A stretch of DNA of 64,000 bases, from the NCBI RefSeq assembly GCF_001895005.1, contig NZ_BCXH01000012.1, forward strand, positions 124,001 through 188,000, given 5' to 3'. This stretch comes from Rhodococcus yunnanensis NBRC 103083 (GTDB lineage Bacteria > Actinomycetota > Actinomycetes > Mycobacteriales > Mycobacteriaceae). Shown here piece after piece: positions 28,768-38,812 of the stretch; position 1 is the first letter of the stretch, and every line of letters starts with the position of its first letter. The notes beneath the pieces were generated by a model. It did no database searches, was not told the DNA's origin, and saw nothing but the letters and a program-made list of their open reading frames with translations. A program made the position numbers and the translations under genes.

Positions 28768-29930
28768 CAGTAGCTCTTCGGCAGGCCGAGACTGTGCTGC
28801 GACACGAAGTTGAGGATCATCTCTCGGCTCACCGGTGCGACGCGGGCGATCCGAGCCGCGCCGAGCATCGCGGCGAGTCCGTACTCCTCGGTCAGACCGG
28901 CACCGCCGTGCGTCTGGATCGCCTGGTCGAGTGCCTTGATACTCGCCTCGGCGGCAGCGTACTTGGCCATGTTGGCTGCCTCGGCAGCACCGAAGTCGTC
29001 GCCGCTGTCATAGAGGACCGCAGCTTTCTGCATCATGAGCCGGGCGAGTTCGAGTTCGATCTTCACCTGAGCCAGAGGATGCGAAATACCCTGGTGCGCC
29101 CCGATCGGCGTTTTCCAGACCGTTCGCTCCTTCGCGTACTTCACGGCCGCGTCGATGGCGTACCTACCCATCCCGACGGCCATCGCCGCACCGAGAATGC
29201 GCTCGGGATTCAGTCCGGCGAACAACTGCATCAGTGCGGCGTCCGCCTCACCGACGAGCGCCTCGGCAGGGAGCCTGACGTCGTCGAGAAACAGTGTGAA
29301 CTGGTGATCCGGTTCGATGATGTCCATCTCCATCCGAGTCTTCTCGAAGCCCTCGGAATCGGTCGGAACGATGAACAGCGCAGGCTTCAGCTTCCCTGTC
29401 CTGCTGTCTTCCGTTCTCGCGACGATCAGGACGGCATCGGCCTGGTCGACGCCGGAGATGTAGATCTTGCTGCCCTTCAGCACCCACTCGTCGCCGTCTC
29501 GACGAGCCGTTGTGGTGATCTGATGCGAATTGGACCCCGCGTCGGGTTCGGTGATACCGAACGCCATGATCTTCGACCCGTCGGCGAGCGCGGTCAGCCA
29601 TGTCTGCTTCTGGTCCTCGGTGCCGTACTTACCGATGATGGTGCCGCAGATCGCCGGGCTCACGACGACGAGCAGGAGGCCCGCGCCATGGGCGGCCAAC
29701 TCTTCCTGAACCAGCGCGAGTTCGTAGATGCCCGCGCCCCCGCCGCCGTACTCCTCGGGCAGGTTGACCCCGAGGAAGCCGAGTTTGCCTGCCTCGTTCC
29801 ACAATTCGGTCAACGGCTCGCCCCGGCGCGCCTTGGGCAGGACGTAGTCGATGTAGTTGTATCGCTTGCCGAGTGCGGACACCGAGGTCCGCAGACCCTT
29901 CTGCTCCTCGGTTTCGATGAAGCTCATCAT
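28767..29930 (-). CDS. Acyl-CoA dehydrogenase, first of two in operon
   Basis: 387 residues with FAD and acyl-CoA binding motifs: ITEPDAGSNSHQI, LKGSKIYISGVDQAD and AIQTHGGAGLTEEYGL. The usual C-terminal catalytic glutamate of the medium-chain type (YEGT position) is replaced (GAARIARVAP). A glutamate is present instead in AGLNPERILGAA, the helix-G position used by isovaleryl-CoA and related dehydrogenases, so a branched substrate is likely. The start is ATG at 29930 or 29927, overlapping the carboxylase stop. An open frame reaching 30071 lies inside the carboxylase gene and is not real. Confidence 0.88.
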   Translation of the reverse strand: MMSFIETEEQKGLRTSVSALGKRYNYIDYVLPKARRGEPLTELWNEAGKLGFLGVNLPEEYGGGGAGIYELALVQEELAAHGAGLLLVVVSPAICGTIIGKYGTEDQKQTWLTALADGSKIMAFGITEPDAGSNSHQITTTARRDGDEWVLKGSKIYISGVDQADAVLIVARTEDSRTGKLKPALFIVPTDSEGFEKTRMEMDIIEPDHQFTLFLDDVRLPAEALVGEADAALMQLFAGLNPERILGAAMAVGMGRYAIDAAVKYAKERTVWKTPIGAHQGISHPLAQVKIELELARLMMQKAAVLYDSGDDFGAAEAANMAKYAAAEASIKALDQAIQTHGGAGLTEEYGLAAMLGAARIARVAPVSREMILNFVSQHSLGLPKSY

Positions 29931-31942
29931 TCTCCTTCGTTCTCGAACACGGTGACAACTGCCAGGACTGCGCCGACCTCGACTTGCTGGCCTTCGGTGA
30001 CGTTCAGTTCGCTGAGCACCCCCGAGGTCGGCGCGGTGACGGTGTGCTCCATCTTCATCGCCTCTAGCCACAGGATCGGTTGCCCCGCGGTGACACTGTC
30101 GCCCTGTGCTGCAGCAACTCTGACGACGCTACCCGGCATCGGCGCGAGCAGCGATCCCGCCGCGATCTCCTCGGTGGGATCGACGAACCTCGGTGTGCGT
30201 TCGAGACGGACCGGCCCGAGAGCGGAGTCGACGAACACCTGCGAGCCGTACACGCTGACCTCGAAGCTGCGCCGAATCCCGTTGTCGTCGAGCACTACCC
30301 GTTCCGGTGTGTTCGACACGAGCGAAACACCGCCTCGATCGGTGACGAGCCCATACCGCCCCAGGGTGTATTCGACGGTGATGTCGCCGCGGGAATGGAT
30401 TCCGCGGATCGATCCATCCGAGTACGTCTTCCGTTGGGGCTGAGAAGGCAAGTTCCGCCACCCGCTCGGAAGACCTCTGCCGACCACCGCACTGTCCCGG
30501 TTCGCTGCTGCATCGGCAAGGGCGGCCGCAAGAGCAGACAATTCGACGGCCCGCTCATCGGCACTCGGTTGCGACAGTGCCTCCAGACCGTGCGTGTCGA
30601 AAAATGCCGTGTCGGTATCGCCAGCGAGGAACGCCGGATGCTGCAGAATGTTCACGAGCAGATCCCTGTTGGTCTTCGGACCGTGAATCTTCGCCTTCTG
30701 CAATGACTTCGCCAATACGGTGGCGGCCTGGTCACGAGTCGGTGCGAACGAAATGACCTTGGCGAGCATCGGGTCGTAGTACGTTCCGACGACCGATCCA
30801 CTGACGACGCCGGAGTCCACCCGGCAGAAACCTCCGGTCGTTCCGCTCCCGTCCGATCTGTTCGGGACTTCGAAAGCCGCCCCGGGGATCTCGAACCGAT
30901 GCACGGGCCCGCTCTGAGGCTGCCAGTCCCGCGACGGATCCTCCGCATAGAGCCTGACCTCGATGGAATGGCCCCGTGTGTCGGGCTGCTCGGACGGAAG
31001 CGGGTCCCCCGCCGCCACGCTGATCTGCAGGGCGACCAGGTCCAGACCCGTCGTACATTCGGTGACGGGATGCTCGACCTGCAGGCGAGTGTTCATCTCC
31101 AGGAAGAAGAAGTTGCCCTCCTCGTCCGCGAGAAACTCGACAGTGCCTGCACCCTCGTATCCGATCGCCTCGGTTGCGAGCCTGGCGGCGTCGAACAGCC
31201 TCTCGCGCATACCGTCGATGCGCTGCACGAGCGGCGACGGCGCTTCCTCGACCACCTTCTGGTGCCGACGCTGGATGGAACATTCGCGTTCGCCCACCGT
31301 CCACACCGTGCCGTGACGGTCGGCCATGACCTGGACTTCGATGTGGCGCCCGGTTTCGACGTACCGCTCGACGAACACCGTGGAATCACCGAAAGCAGAG
31401 AGCGACTCGCGCTTGGCAGCCTCGATTTCCGAGTGCAGGTCGGCGAGCTCACGGACGATGCGCATGCCACGGCCACCCCCGCCTGCCGACGCTTTGATCA
31501 GCACCGGCAGTTGGCTCTCGGTGATGTCCGCGGGCTCGAGCTGCGTCAGGACGGGCACCCCGGCGTCGGCCATCATCGCCTTGGACTCGACCTTGGAGCC
31601 CATCAGTTCGATGGCTTTGACCGGGGGGCCGATCCATGTCAATCCGGCATTCAGTACCTGCTGCGCGAACTCGGCATTCTCCGACAGGAATCCGTAGCCC
31701 GGATGAAGTGCGTCGGCGCCCGTTCGGATTGCTGCGGCGATGACACGCTCGCCGCGAAGGTACGTCTCCGCGGAGGTGTTGCCGGGCAGGTGAACTGCGA
31801 CATCCGCGTCGCGGACGTGCGGAGAGTCCGCGTCGGCATCGGAGAAGACAGCGACGGTGTCGATGCCCTGCTGACGACAGGTGGAGAACACACGTCGGGC
31901 GATTTCGCCCCGGTTGGCGACCAGAATCGAAGAGATAGTCAT
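29927..31942 (-). CDS. Acyl-CoA carboxylase alpha subunit (biotin carboxylase + BCCP)
   Basis: 671 residues. The biotin carboxylase domain starts SSILVANRGEIARRVFSTCR, with HPGYGFLSENAEFA, the ATP-grasp loop KASAGGGGRGMRIV and MNTRLQVEHPVTE. The C-terminal biotinyl domain has APMPGSVV and the biotinylated lysine in EAMKMEH near residue 638. It carboxylates its own biotin and passes the carboxyl to the beta subunit next door. The pairing resembles methylcrotonyl- or geranyl-CoA carboxylase (LiuD/AtuF type). It lies four bases after the beta subunit stop. Confidence 0.92.
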   Translation of the reverse strand: MTISSILVANRGEIARRVFSTCRQQGIDTVAVFSDADADSPHVRDADVAVHLPGNTSAETYLRGERVIAAAIRTGADALHPGYGFLSENAEFAQQVLNAGLTWIGPPVKAIELMGSKVESKAMMADAGVPVLTQLEPADITESQLPVLIKASAGGGGRGMRIVRELADLHSEIEAAKRESLSAFGDSTVFVERYVETGRHIEVQVMADRHGTVWTVGERECSIQRRHQKVVEEAPSPLVQRIDGMRERLFDAARLATEAIGYEGAGTVEFLADEEGNFFFLEMNTRLQVEHPVTECTTGLDLVALQISVAAGDPLPSEQPDTRGHSIEVRLYAEDPSRDWQPQSGPVHRFEIPGAAFEVPNRSDGSGTTGGFCRVDSGVVSGSVVGTYYDPMLAKVISFAPTRDQAATVLAKSLQKAKIHGPKTNRDLLVNILQHPAFLAGDTDTAFFDTHGLEALSQPSADERAVELSALAAALADAAANRDSAVVGRGLPSGWRNLPSQPQRKTYSDGSIRGIHSRGDITVEYTLGRYGLVTDRGGVSLVSNTPERVVLDDNGIRRSFEVSVYGSQVFVDSALGPVRLERTPRFVDPTEEIAAGSLLAPMPGSVVRVAAAQGDSVTAGQPILWLEAMKMEHTVTAPTSGVLSELNVTEGQQVEVGAVLAVVTVFENEGE

Positions 31943-31946
31943 GGCA

Positions 31947-33545
31947 TCACATCCGGAAGACGCCGAAGGTATCGGTGCCTTCGATCGGGGCAGAGGCGAT
32001 GGCCGACAGGCACATTCCCACTACCGTACGGGAGTCGCGGGGGTCGATGACGCCGTCGTCGTACAGGCGCCCGGAGAGGAACATCGGCAACGACTCGGCT
32101 TCGATCTGATTCTCGATCATCGCGCGGAGACCGGCGTCGGCGTCCTCGTCGAAGGCTTGTCCGCGGGCTTCGGCGGCGGCACGGCCGACGATGGAGATGA
32201 CTCCGGCGAGCTGCGCGCCGCCCATGACTGCGGATTTGCTACTGGGCCAGGCGAACAGGAACCGGGGATCGAAGGCACGTCCGCACATGCCGTAGTGCCC
32301 CGCGCCGTAGGACGCTCCGAGCAGGATCGAGATGTGCGGGACCTTCGAATTGGCGACAGCGTTGATCATCATCGATCCGTGCTTGATCATGCCGCCCTCC
32401 TCGTACTCCTTGCCCACCATGTAGCCGGTGGTGTTGTGCAGAAACAACAACGGGGTGTTCGAGCGGTTCGCGAGCTGAATGAACTGTGTCGCCTTCTGCG
32501 ACTCCTCGCTGAAGAGGACACCGCGCGCGTTCGCCAGAATGCCGATCGGATACCCGTGCAGATCCGCCCACCCGGTGACGAGCGAGGAACCGTACATCGG
32601 CTTGAACTCGTCGAAATCGGATCCGTCGACGATGCGTGCGATGACCTCGCGCGGATCGAACGGAATCTTCAGATCGGTGGGTACGATGCCGAGTAGATCC
32701 TCCGGATCGGCGAGCGGCTCGATGACGTCGGCCCTGGGTTCGGGTCCCTTCTTCTTCCAGTTGAGCCGTTTCACGATGCTGCGGCCGATGCGGATCGCAT
32801 CCTGCTCGTCGACGGCGAAATAGTCTGCAAGACCTGACTTTCGGGCATGCATCTCGGCGCCACCGAGCGATTCGTCGTCGGAATCCTCACCGGTGGCCAT
32901 CTTGACCAGCGGCGGACCGGCGAGGAAGACCTTGGATCGCTCCTTGATCATGACGACGTGGTCGGACATCCCTGGGATGTAGGCACCGCCTGCGGTGGAG
33001 TTACCGAACACCAGCGCGATAGTCGGAATCCCCTTGGCGGACAGTTGCGTCAGATCGCGGAACATGCGGCCACCGGGGATGAACACTTCCTTCTGCGTCG
33101 GCAGATCGGCGCCACCGGACTCGACGAGCGAGATGACCGGTAGACGGTTCTGCGTCGCGATGTCGTTGGCACGGAAGCCCTTCTTCAGGGTCCAGGGGTT
33201 GCTGGCCCCACCACGAACGGTCGGATCGTTGGCGACGATCAGACATTCGACGCCGCTGACGATTCCGATGCCCATGACTGTGCTGGCGCCGACGGGAAAC
33301 TCGCTCCCCCACGCGGCCAGGGGGCACAGCTCGAGGAACGCCGAATCCTCGTCGACGAGAAGCTCGATGCGTTCGCGGGCGAGGAGCTTGCCGCGCTTCT
33401 TGTGGCGTTCGACGTATTTCTCACCGCCGCCGAGAAGAGCCTTGGAATGCTCCGCGTCGATCTCGGCAAGTTTGATGTTCATGGCCTCGGTCGCGCCGGT
33501 GAACTGCTCCGACGCGGTGTCGAGGGTCGACTTCAGCACGCTCAT
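31947..33545 (-). CDS. Acyl-CoA carboxylase beta subunit (carboxyltransferase)
   Basis: 532 residues of the carboxyltransferase family. Landmarks are KKRGKLLARERIELLVD, NDPTVRGGASNPWTLKKG, ISLVESGGADLPTQKEVFIPGG, GNSTAGGAYIPGMSDHVVMI, HNTTGYMVGKEYEEGGMIKHGSMMINAVA and GASYGAGHYGMCGRAFDPRFLFAWP. The last group, with MVGKEYE and AFDPRFLFAWPS, is typical of methylcrotonyl- and geranyl-CoA carboxylases rather than acetyl- or propionyl-CoA enzymes. It is coupled to the dehydrogenase upstream (ATGA) and pairs with the alpha subunit downstream. Confidence 0.91.
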   Translation of the reverse strand: MSVLKSTLDTASEQFTGATEAMNIKLAEIDAEHSKALLGGGEKYVERHKKRGKLLARERIELLVDEDSAFLELCPLAAWGSEFPVGASTVMGIGIVSGVECLIVANDPTVRGGASNPWTLKKGFRANDIATQNRLPVISLVESGGADLPTQKEVFIPGGRMFRDLTQLSAKGIPTIALVFGNSTAGGAYIPGMSDHVVMIKERSKVFLAGPPLVKMATGEDSDDESLGGAEMHARKSGLADYFAVDEQDAIRIGRSIVKRLNWKKKGPEPRADVIEPLADPEDLLGIVPTDLKIPFDPREVIARIVDGSDFDEFKPMYGSSLVTGWADLHGYPIGILANARGVLFSEESQKATQFIQLANRSNTPLLFLHNTTGYMVGKEYEEGGMIKHGSMMINAVANSKVPHISILLGASYGAGHYGMCGRAFDPRFLFAWPSSKSAVMGGAQLAGVISIVGRAAAEARGQAFDEDADAGLRAMIENQIEAESLPMFLSGRLYDDGVIDPRDSRTVVGMCLSAIASAPIEGTDTFGVFRM

Positions 33546-34690
33546 GCCTGATACCCCAATCGTTTTGCTGCGAGACCGGTCAGAATTTCGGTGGTGCCGC
33601 CGCCGATACCGAGGATGCGCATGTCGCGGTACTGCCTTTCGACTTCGCTTTCACGCATGTAGCCGAGTCCGCCGAAGAGCTGGACGGCCTGGTTGGCCAC
33701 CCATTCCCCGGATTCGACGGCGGTGTTCTTGGCGAAGCAGACTTCGGCGATGAAGTCGTTGTCCTCGTCGAGAGAACGCTCGACGAGGTTTCGGGTGTAG
33801 ACGCGCGCGATGTCGATCTTCCTGGCCATCTCGGTGACGGTATTCTGCACGGATTGCCGTGCGATGAGCGGTTTTCCGAACGTCTCGCGATCGCGAACCC
33901 ACCGCAGCGTGAGGTCGAGACAGCGCTGAGCGCTGGAATATGCCTGCGCCGCAAGGGCGATCCGCTCGGTGAGGAAGGCGTGGGCGATCTGCGCGAACCC
34001 CGAGTTCTCCGCGCCGACGAGGCCGGTGGCTGGCACGCGGGCGTCGGTGAAGGTCAGCTCCGCGGTGTCCGACGCCCTCCACCCCATTTTGTCGAGCTTG
34101 CTCGTCACCTCGAAGCCCGGGGTGCCCGTCTCGACGACGAGGAGCGAGACCCCTGCTGCGCCGTCGCCTCCGGTGCGGACAGCGGTGACGACGAAGTCCG
34201 CACGGCAACCGGAGGTGATGTACGTTTTCGCGCCGTTGACGACGTAGTGATCGCCGTCTTTCACGGCCTTGGTACGCAGATGTCCGACGTCGGATCCACC
34301 GCCCGGCTCGGTGATGGCGAGAGATCCGATCTTCTCTCCTGCCAGGGTCGGCCTGACCCACTTGTCGATCTGTTCGGTATCACCGGCTGCCACCAGGTGA
34401 GGCAACGCGATTCCACTGGTGAAGAGCGATGCAAACACCCCACCGGACGCGCCCGCTTGGTGCATTTCCTCGCAGATGACGACGGCGTCGGCGAGATCTC
34501 CCCCGTCGCCGCCCACGTCCTCGGGGAACCCTGCGCCGATGAGTCCGAGAGCTGCTGCCTTCTTGTGCAGATCACGCGGCAGTTCACCGTCGGTCTCCCA
34601 CTGATTCAAGTTCGGCAGAATCTCCTGTTCTACGAAGCTACGTACGGTCTTTCGCAGTTGCTTACGTTCAGGGGTATTCCAGATGGTCAT
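33542..34690 (-). CDS. Acyl-CoA dehydrogenase, second of two in operon
   Basis: 382 residues from [24 protein letters not shown]. The FAD motifs are LAITEPGGGSDVGHLRT and YVVNGAKTYITSGCRADF, and the C-terminal AVQLFGGLGYMRESEVERQYRDMRI matches the family. At the medium-chain catalytic position it has GIGGGTTEI with glycine instead of glutamate, while HAFLTERIALAAQ supplies a glutamate in the helix-G position. Like its partner it therefore looks like the isovaleryl/citronellyl-CoA type. Start and stop overlap both neighbours by four bases. Confidence 0.88.
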   Translation of the reverse strand: MTIWNTPERKQLRKTVRSFVEQEILPNLNQWETDGELPRDLHKKAAALGLIGAGFPEDVGGDGGDLADAVVICEEMHQAGASGGVFASLFTSGIALPHLVAAGDTEQIDKWVRPTLAGEKIGSLAITEPGGGSDVGHLRTKAVKDGDHYVVNGAKTYITSGCRADFVVTAVRTGGDGAAGVSLLVVETGTPGFEVTSKLDKMGWRASDTAELTFTDARVPATGLVGAENSGFAQIAHAFLTERIALAAQAYSSAQRCLDLTLRWVRDRETFGKPLIARQSVQNTVTEMARKIDIARVYTRNLVERSLDEDNDFIAEVCFAKNTAVESGEWVANQAVQLFGGLGYMRESEVERQYRDMRILGIGGGTTEILTGLAAKRLGYQA

Positions 34691-36378
34691 ATCTGTCCTT
34701 TGAAAACCAGCGTTTCGGGAATGTCGATGTGACGCGACCGCAGCCACTCGCCGAGCCCCTTGGCCTGTGGATCGAATCGTGCCTGCGAGGCGACGCCGTC
34801 GCCGAGGATGCCCTCGATGACGAAATTGACGGCACGTAGGTGTGGCAGGACGTGCCTGGTGACGGCGAGGTTCTCCGCTTCCGGGAGGAGAGTCTTCATG
34901 CGCTCGACGGTCAGAGCATGTGCCAACCAGGAGAATTCGTCGTCTGTACGGACCCAGACACCCACGTTGGCGCTTCCGCCCTTGTCGCCGCTGCGGGCGG
35001 CGGCGATGGTGCCGAGTGGAACCCTGATAGTGGGTTCCTCGGGTCGTCGCGTCGGGAGTTCAGGCGGGTCGACTGGTTCGAGCGCCTGCGTCTCGGTGGC
35101 CTGAGCGATGTCGATTCGGGTTCCATCGGGCAGCACAGCCACGTGAGGGACCTGTTCTGCTGGAACATATCCCGCGGTGAACACACCGTACGGTGCACCG
35201 TTGCCGGGAGGGGCAGTCAGCGAGAAACCGGGGTAGCTAGCGAGGGCGAGTTCGACTGCAACCGAGGAGAACTGACGGCCGACGAGGTTCGGATCGCTGT
35301 CCCGAGCGACGCACCTGAGCAGTGCACTCGCGGTTTCCTCGGTCTCGGCGTCGGGCTTGTCGGTCCGGACGAGCGTCCACTCGAGTTCTTCGGGCCTCGC
35401 CGGCAACCACGCCTCGAACTGTCTCTGTGCAAGTTCGGCTTTGGCAGCGATATCGAGTCCGGTGAGAATCAGCGTGAATTCGTTGCGGAACCCACCGAGC
35501 GTGTTGAGCGAGACCTTCAGTGTGGGGGGCGGCGCCTCACCCTTCACCTGGGAGATTCGCACGCGGTCGCTCGACTGCTGCGTCAGGACCGCGGTGTCGA
35601 TTCGGGCCGTGACATCGGGATTGGCATAGCGACCACCGGTGATCTCGTACAGCAGCTGCGCGGTGACGGTCCCGATGCTGACCGCCCCGCCGGTGCCCGA
35701 ATGCTTGGTGATGACGGAGGAACCGTCGGCGTCGATCTCGGCGATGGGGAATCCGGGGCGTCCCATGTCGGCGATCTCGGTGAAGAACGAGTAGTTGCCT
35801 CCAGTGGCCTGAGTGCCACATTCGATGACGTGACCGGCCACCACGGCCCCGGCCAGGGCGTCGTACTCCGTTGTTGCCCAACCGAAATGGTGAGCGGCAG
35901 GCCCGACGATGACGGAGGCGTCGGTGACGCGCCCGGTGACGACGACGTCGGCGCCCTGCTTCAGGCATTCGGCGATGCCCCACGCGCCGAGATAGGCGTT
36001 CGCGGTGAGCGGGCTGCCGAGGCCCAGTTCCTCGGCCCGTGGAAGCAGGTCGTCGCCTTCGACGTAGGCGATCTTCGCCCCCGAGTCCAGCTTGGTCAGC
36101 GCCTCGGCAAGACCGCGAGGATTCAGACCTCCCGCGTTGGCCACGATCTTGACGCCTGCGTCCAGCGCGAGCCCGAGGCAGTCCTCTGCCTGACGCAGAA
36201 AGGTTTTCGCGTATCCGCGGGAGGCGTCCTTCATGCGATCGCGACCGAGAATGAGCATGGTCAGTTCCGCGAGGTAATCGCCGGTGAGGTAGTCGAGGTC
36301 GCCGCCTTCGAGCATCTCGCGCATCGCCGACAGTCGATCGCCGTAGAAACCGGAGCAGTTGCCGATCCTGACAGTCAT
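34687..36378 (-). CDS. AtuA-family acyclic terpene utilization protein (DUF1446)
   Basis: 563 residues beginning [41 protein letters not shown], the DUF1446/AtuA signature. Further landmarks are [41 protein letters not shown] and, near the C-terminus, [26 protein letters not shown], a conserved C-terminal segment fused here. AtuA is needed for growth on citronellol in Pseudomonas, but its reaction is unknown. Its place ahead of dehydrogenase and carboxylase genes repeats the atu arrangement. ATGA-type overlaps link it to both neighbours. Confidence 0.87.
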   Translation of the reverse strand: MTVRIGNCSGFYGDRLSAMREMLEGGDLDYLTGDYLAELTMLILGRDRMKDASRGYAKTFLRQAEDCLGLALDAGVKIVANAGGLNPRGLAEALTKLDSGAKIAYVEGDDLLPRAEELGLGSPLTANAYLGAWGIAECLKQGADVVVTGRVTDASVIVGPAAHHFGWATTEYDALAGAVVAGHVIECGTQATGGNYSFFTEIADMGRPGFPIAEIDADGSSVITKHSGTGGAVSIGTVTAQLLYEITGGRYANPDVTARIDTAVLTQQSSDRVRISQVKGEAPPPTLKVSLNTLGGFRNEFTLILTGLDIAAKAELAQRQFEAWLPARPEELEWTLVRTDKPDAETEETASALLRCVARDSDPNLVGRQFSSVAVELALASYPGFSLTAPPGNGAPYGVFTAGYVPAEQVPHVAVLPDGTRIDIAQATETQALEPVDPPELPTRRPEEPTIRVPLGTIAAARSGDKGGSANVGVWVRTDDEFSWLAHALTVERMKTLLPEAENLAVTRHVLPHLRAVNFVIEGILGDGVASQARFDPQAKGLGEWLRSRHIDIPETLVFKGQI

Positions 36379-37172
36379 CGTTTTTCTCGTCCGGTTCCAG
36401 GAAGGCCCGCGAAGGCTTGGGCGATGGTGAGCCAGTGCTGCGCGTCGTCGCCGACGGCATGGACGTCGAGGTCGTCGCGGTGAGCCCGTTGGGTCACCAG
36501 CAGGCAGAAGTCCGCCGCCGACCCGGTGACACGCTGCGACGCGTCACCGGGGCCCCAGATCCAGAGCTCACCCAAGGGGGAGGTCAGCTCAACCCGGAAC
36601 TGCTCGGTCGGCGGGGCCTGTTGGTGCAGCGAGTACGCGAAATCCCGTGTACGCACCCCGATGTGGGCGACACCTTTGATCCGTTCGGTCGGTTCGCGGG
36701 TGATCCCGAGCGCGTCGGCGACGTCCTGACCGTGCGCCCACGTCTCCATCAAACGGGCGGTCGCCATCGACGCTGCGCTCATCGGCGGACCGAACCACGG
36801 GATCTTGACGCCCCGGCCGACTCGGCCGAGCGCGTCGGCCATGGTGTGGCGCCGGGTTCGCCACGTGGCGAGGAGGTTCGATCGGCGCGATTCCACCTCG
36901 GCGGCCGCATCGACGAATCCCGTCGGATCCGACCACGCCTGCTTCAGGACGACGTCGAATTCGGCGGCCGCGTCGGCGTCCCCTGCTGCACCCGAGGTGG
37001 TGCGTTCGGCGACGTTGTCGGTCCAGGAAAGATGTGCAATCTGATGGGCGACGGTCCAGCCCGGTGCGGGAGTAGGCGTCGACCATTGTTGTTCGGTGAG
37101 TTCTGCGACCAGTGCGTCGAGGGCATCCCCCTCGGCGCGGAGGTCATCGACGATCGAGTCGAGGTCGGCCAT
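36375..37172 (-). CDS. TIGR03084 family DinB-like metal-binding protein
   Basis: 265 residues. The N-terminal 150 residues are a mycothiol-dependent maleylpyruvate isomerase/DinB-like four-helix bundle: [35 protein letters not shown] with the metal histidine, and [21 protein letters not shown] with a second histidine. The C-terminal 80 residues ([13 protein letters not shown] to [25 protein letters not shown]) form the associated C-terminal domain. The family recurs in actinobacterial acyl-CoA degradation clusters and its role is not established. It is the first gene of the operon, 30 bases downstream of a palindromic operator. Confidence 0.82.
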   Translation of the reverse strand: MADLDSIVDDLRAEGDALDALVAELTEQQWSTPTPAPGWTVAHQIAHLSWTDNVAERTTSGAAGDADAAAEFDVVLKQAWSDPTGFVDAAAEVESRRSNLLATWRTRRHTMADALGRVGRGVKIPWFGPPMSAASMATARLMETWAHGQDVADALGITREPTERIKGVAHIGVRTRDFAYSLHQQAPPTEQFRVELTSPLGELWIWGPGDASQRVTGSAADFCLLVTQRAHRDDLDVHAVGDDAQHWLTIAQAFAGLPGTGREKR

Positions 37173-37201
37173 GGGAACAGCCTCACATCACCTCGACAAA
37201 A

Positions 37202-37219
37202 AAGCAAGCATGCCTGCTT
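37202..37219. promoter_or_regulatory. Near-palindromic operator upstream of the atu-like operon
   Basis: AAGCAAGCATGCCTGCTT is an 18-base inverted repeat with one mismatch per half, centred on GCATGC. It lies 30 bases upstream of the first operon gene and 52 bases before the divergent phospholipase gene. The length suits the TetR protein encoded at the far end of the operon (27356-27985). It could also affect the phospholipase gene. Confidence 0.6.
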
Positions 37220-37270
37220 GTTAATTCCGTATCCGCCGCACCGCGCGCTGCCGCGTGCGACGATTCCCGC

Positions 37271-38806
37271 ATGGTGCACGGGAACCCGTTCGCGGGATTG
37301 ACCAGGCGCGAGTTCCTCGCCAAAGCCACCGCGGCAGGCTCGGTAGCGCTGCTCGGCTCGTGGGCGAGTCCCGTCATCGCGCGAGCGCACGCGCTGTCCG
37401 ACGGCGGAAGCGGGTCACTGAACGACATCGAGCATTTCGTGCTGTTGATGCAGGAGAACCGCTCGTACGACCACTACTTCGGCACCCTGTCCGGTGGGCG
37501 CGGTTTCGACGATCCGTCTCAGGCCTGGAATCAGTTCGGCTACTCCCCCGGTGTGGGCGCGACACCCGACGGCTACATCAACCCGTTCCGGCTCGACACC
37601 AACCAGGGTGCATCGCTCGACGGCGAATGCATCAACGACCCGGATCACTCGTGGGCAGGCATGCACGAGTCGTGGAACGGCGGCGCCAACGATCGGTGGA
37701 TGCCGATGTCGATCGAGTCGGTCGGTGTCGGCAACGGCCCCGCGGCGATGGGTTACTACACCCGAGCCGACATCCCAATTCACTACGAACTCGCCGACGC
37801 CTTCACACTGTGCGACAACTACCACTGTTCGGTGCTCGGACCGACGGATCCGAATCGTCTGTACTGGATGAGCGCCAACATCGACCCCGACGGAGTCGCC
37901 GGAGGCCCGCTCGTCGAAACTCCTACGCTGATCCCCAAGTTCCGATACTCGTGGAAGACCTATCCGGAGAGCCTCGAAGAGGCAGGCGTCAGCTGGAAGA
38001 TCTACAACAACAAGGACTTCGGCCCAGCATCGTCGGTAGCGCTCGACGGAATGATGGGGTGCTTCGTCCAGGCCCGGGATCCGCTGTCCGCACTCGCGCG
38101 CAAGGGAATCGACCCGACCTACCCCAACGACTTCCGCACCGACGTCGCGAACGGGACCCTCCCAGCAGTGTCGTGGGTCGTGCCGTCACTTCTCAACTGC
38201 GAACATCCAGCGCTACCACCGGCATTCGGTGCGGCCGGCTTCGTCGAACTGCTCGACATACTCACCTCGAACCCGGACGTGTGGTCGAAAACAGCACTGA
38301 TCATCTCGTACGACGAGAACGGCGGATTCTTCGACCACGTGACGCCGCCGACGCCACCGCCGGGTACTCCTGGTGAATTCCTCACCGTTCCACTGGATTC
38401 GGTGTCCTCAGCCAATGGCATCGCCGGACCCATCGGGCTCGGATACCGCGTCCCGGCGCTCGTCGTGTCGCCCTTCAGCCGCGGCGGCCTGATCGCCTCC
38501 GAGGTATTCGACCACACGTCACAACTGCTGCTGCTGCTGGAGAAACGGTTCGGTGCGCCAGTTCCCAATCTCACGCCATGGCGACGTTCGACGGTTGGCG
38601 ATATGACCTCGGCTTTCGACTTCGCTTCTCCTCCCGACGCCGCCCGACCCCTCCTGTCCGATCCAGCGCCGCGTGTTCAGAACGCGACCGCGCAGTGCGG
38701 CCCGAACATCGCGGCCGGCACCCTCGACAACGGCGTGCCCTACCCGGTTCCCCCGAACTCCATGCCCACCCAGGAGCCCGGCACCCGCGGTACGCCTTCG
38801 GGCTAG
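37271..38806 (+). CDS. Tat-exported phospholipase C / phosphoesterase family protein
   Basis: 511 residues, similar in length to mycobacterial PlcA-D. The N-terminal twin-arginine signal LTRREFLAKATAAGSVALLG ends near ARAHA. The phosphoesterase domain carries DIEHFVLLMQENRSYDHYFGTL, DNYHCSVLGPTDPNRLYWMS, IISYDENGGFFDHVTPPTPP, YRVPALVVSPFSRGG and FDHTSQLLLLLEKRFG, motifs of the bacterial phospholipase C/acid phosphatase family (PF04185). It probably hydrolyses phospholipid or other phosphoester headgroups outside the membrane. The ATG at 37271 gives the Tat signal; an in-frame frame from 37112 runs over the operator and is not used. Confidence 0.88.
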   Translation: MVHGNPFAGLTRREFLAKATAAGSVALLGSWASPVIARAHALSDGGSGSLNDIEHFVLLMQENRSYDHYFGTLSGGRGFDDPSQAWNQFGYSPGVGATPDGYINPFRLDTNQGASLDGECINDPDHSWAGMHESWNGGANDRWMPMSIESVGVGNGPAAMGYYTRADIPIHYELADAFTLCDNYHCSVLGPTDPNRLYWMSANIDPDGVAGGPLVETPTLIPKFRYSWKTYPESLEEAGVSWKIYNNKDFGPASSVALDGMMGCFVQARDPLSALARKGIDPTYPNDFRTDVANGTLPAVSWVVPSLLNCEHPALPPAFGAAGFVELLDILTSNPDVWSKTALIISYDENGGFFDHVTPPTPPPGTPGEFLTVPLDSVSSANGIAGPIGLGYRVPALVVSPFSRGGLIASEVFDHTSQLLLLLEKRFGAPVPNLTPWRRSTVGDMTSAFDFASPPDAARPLLSDPAPRVQNATAQCGPNIAAGTLDNGVPYPVPPNSMPTQEPGTRGTPSG

Positions 38807-38812
38807 TTCGTG

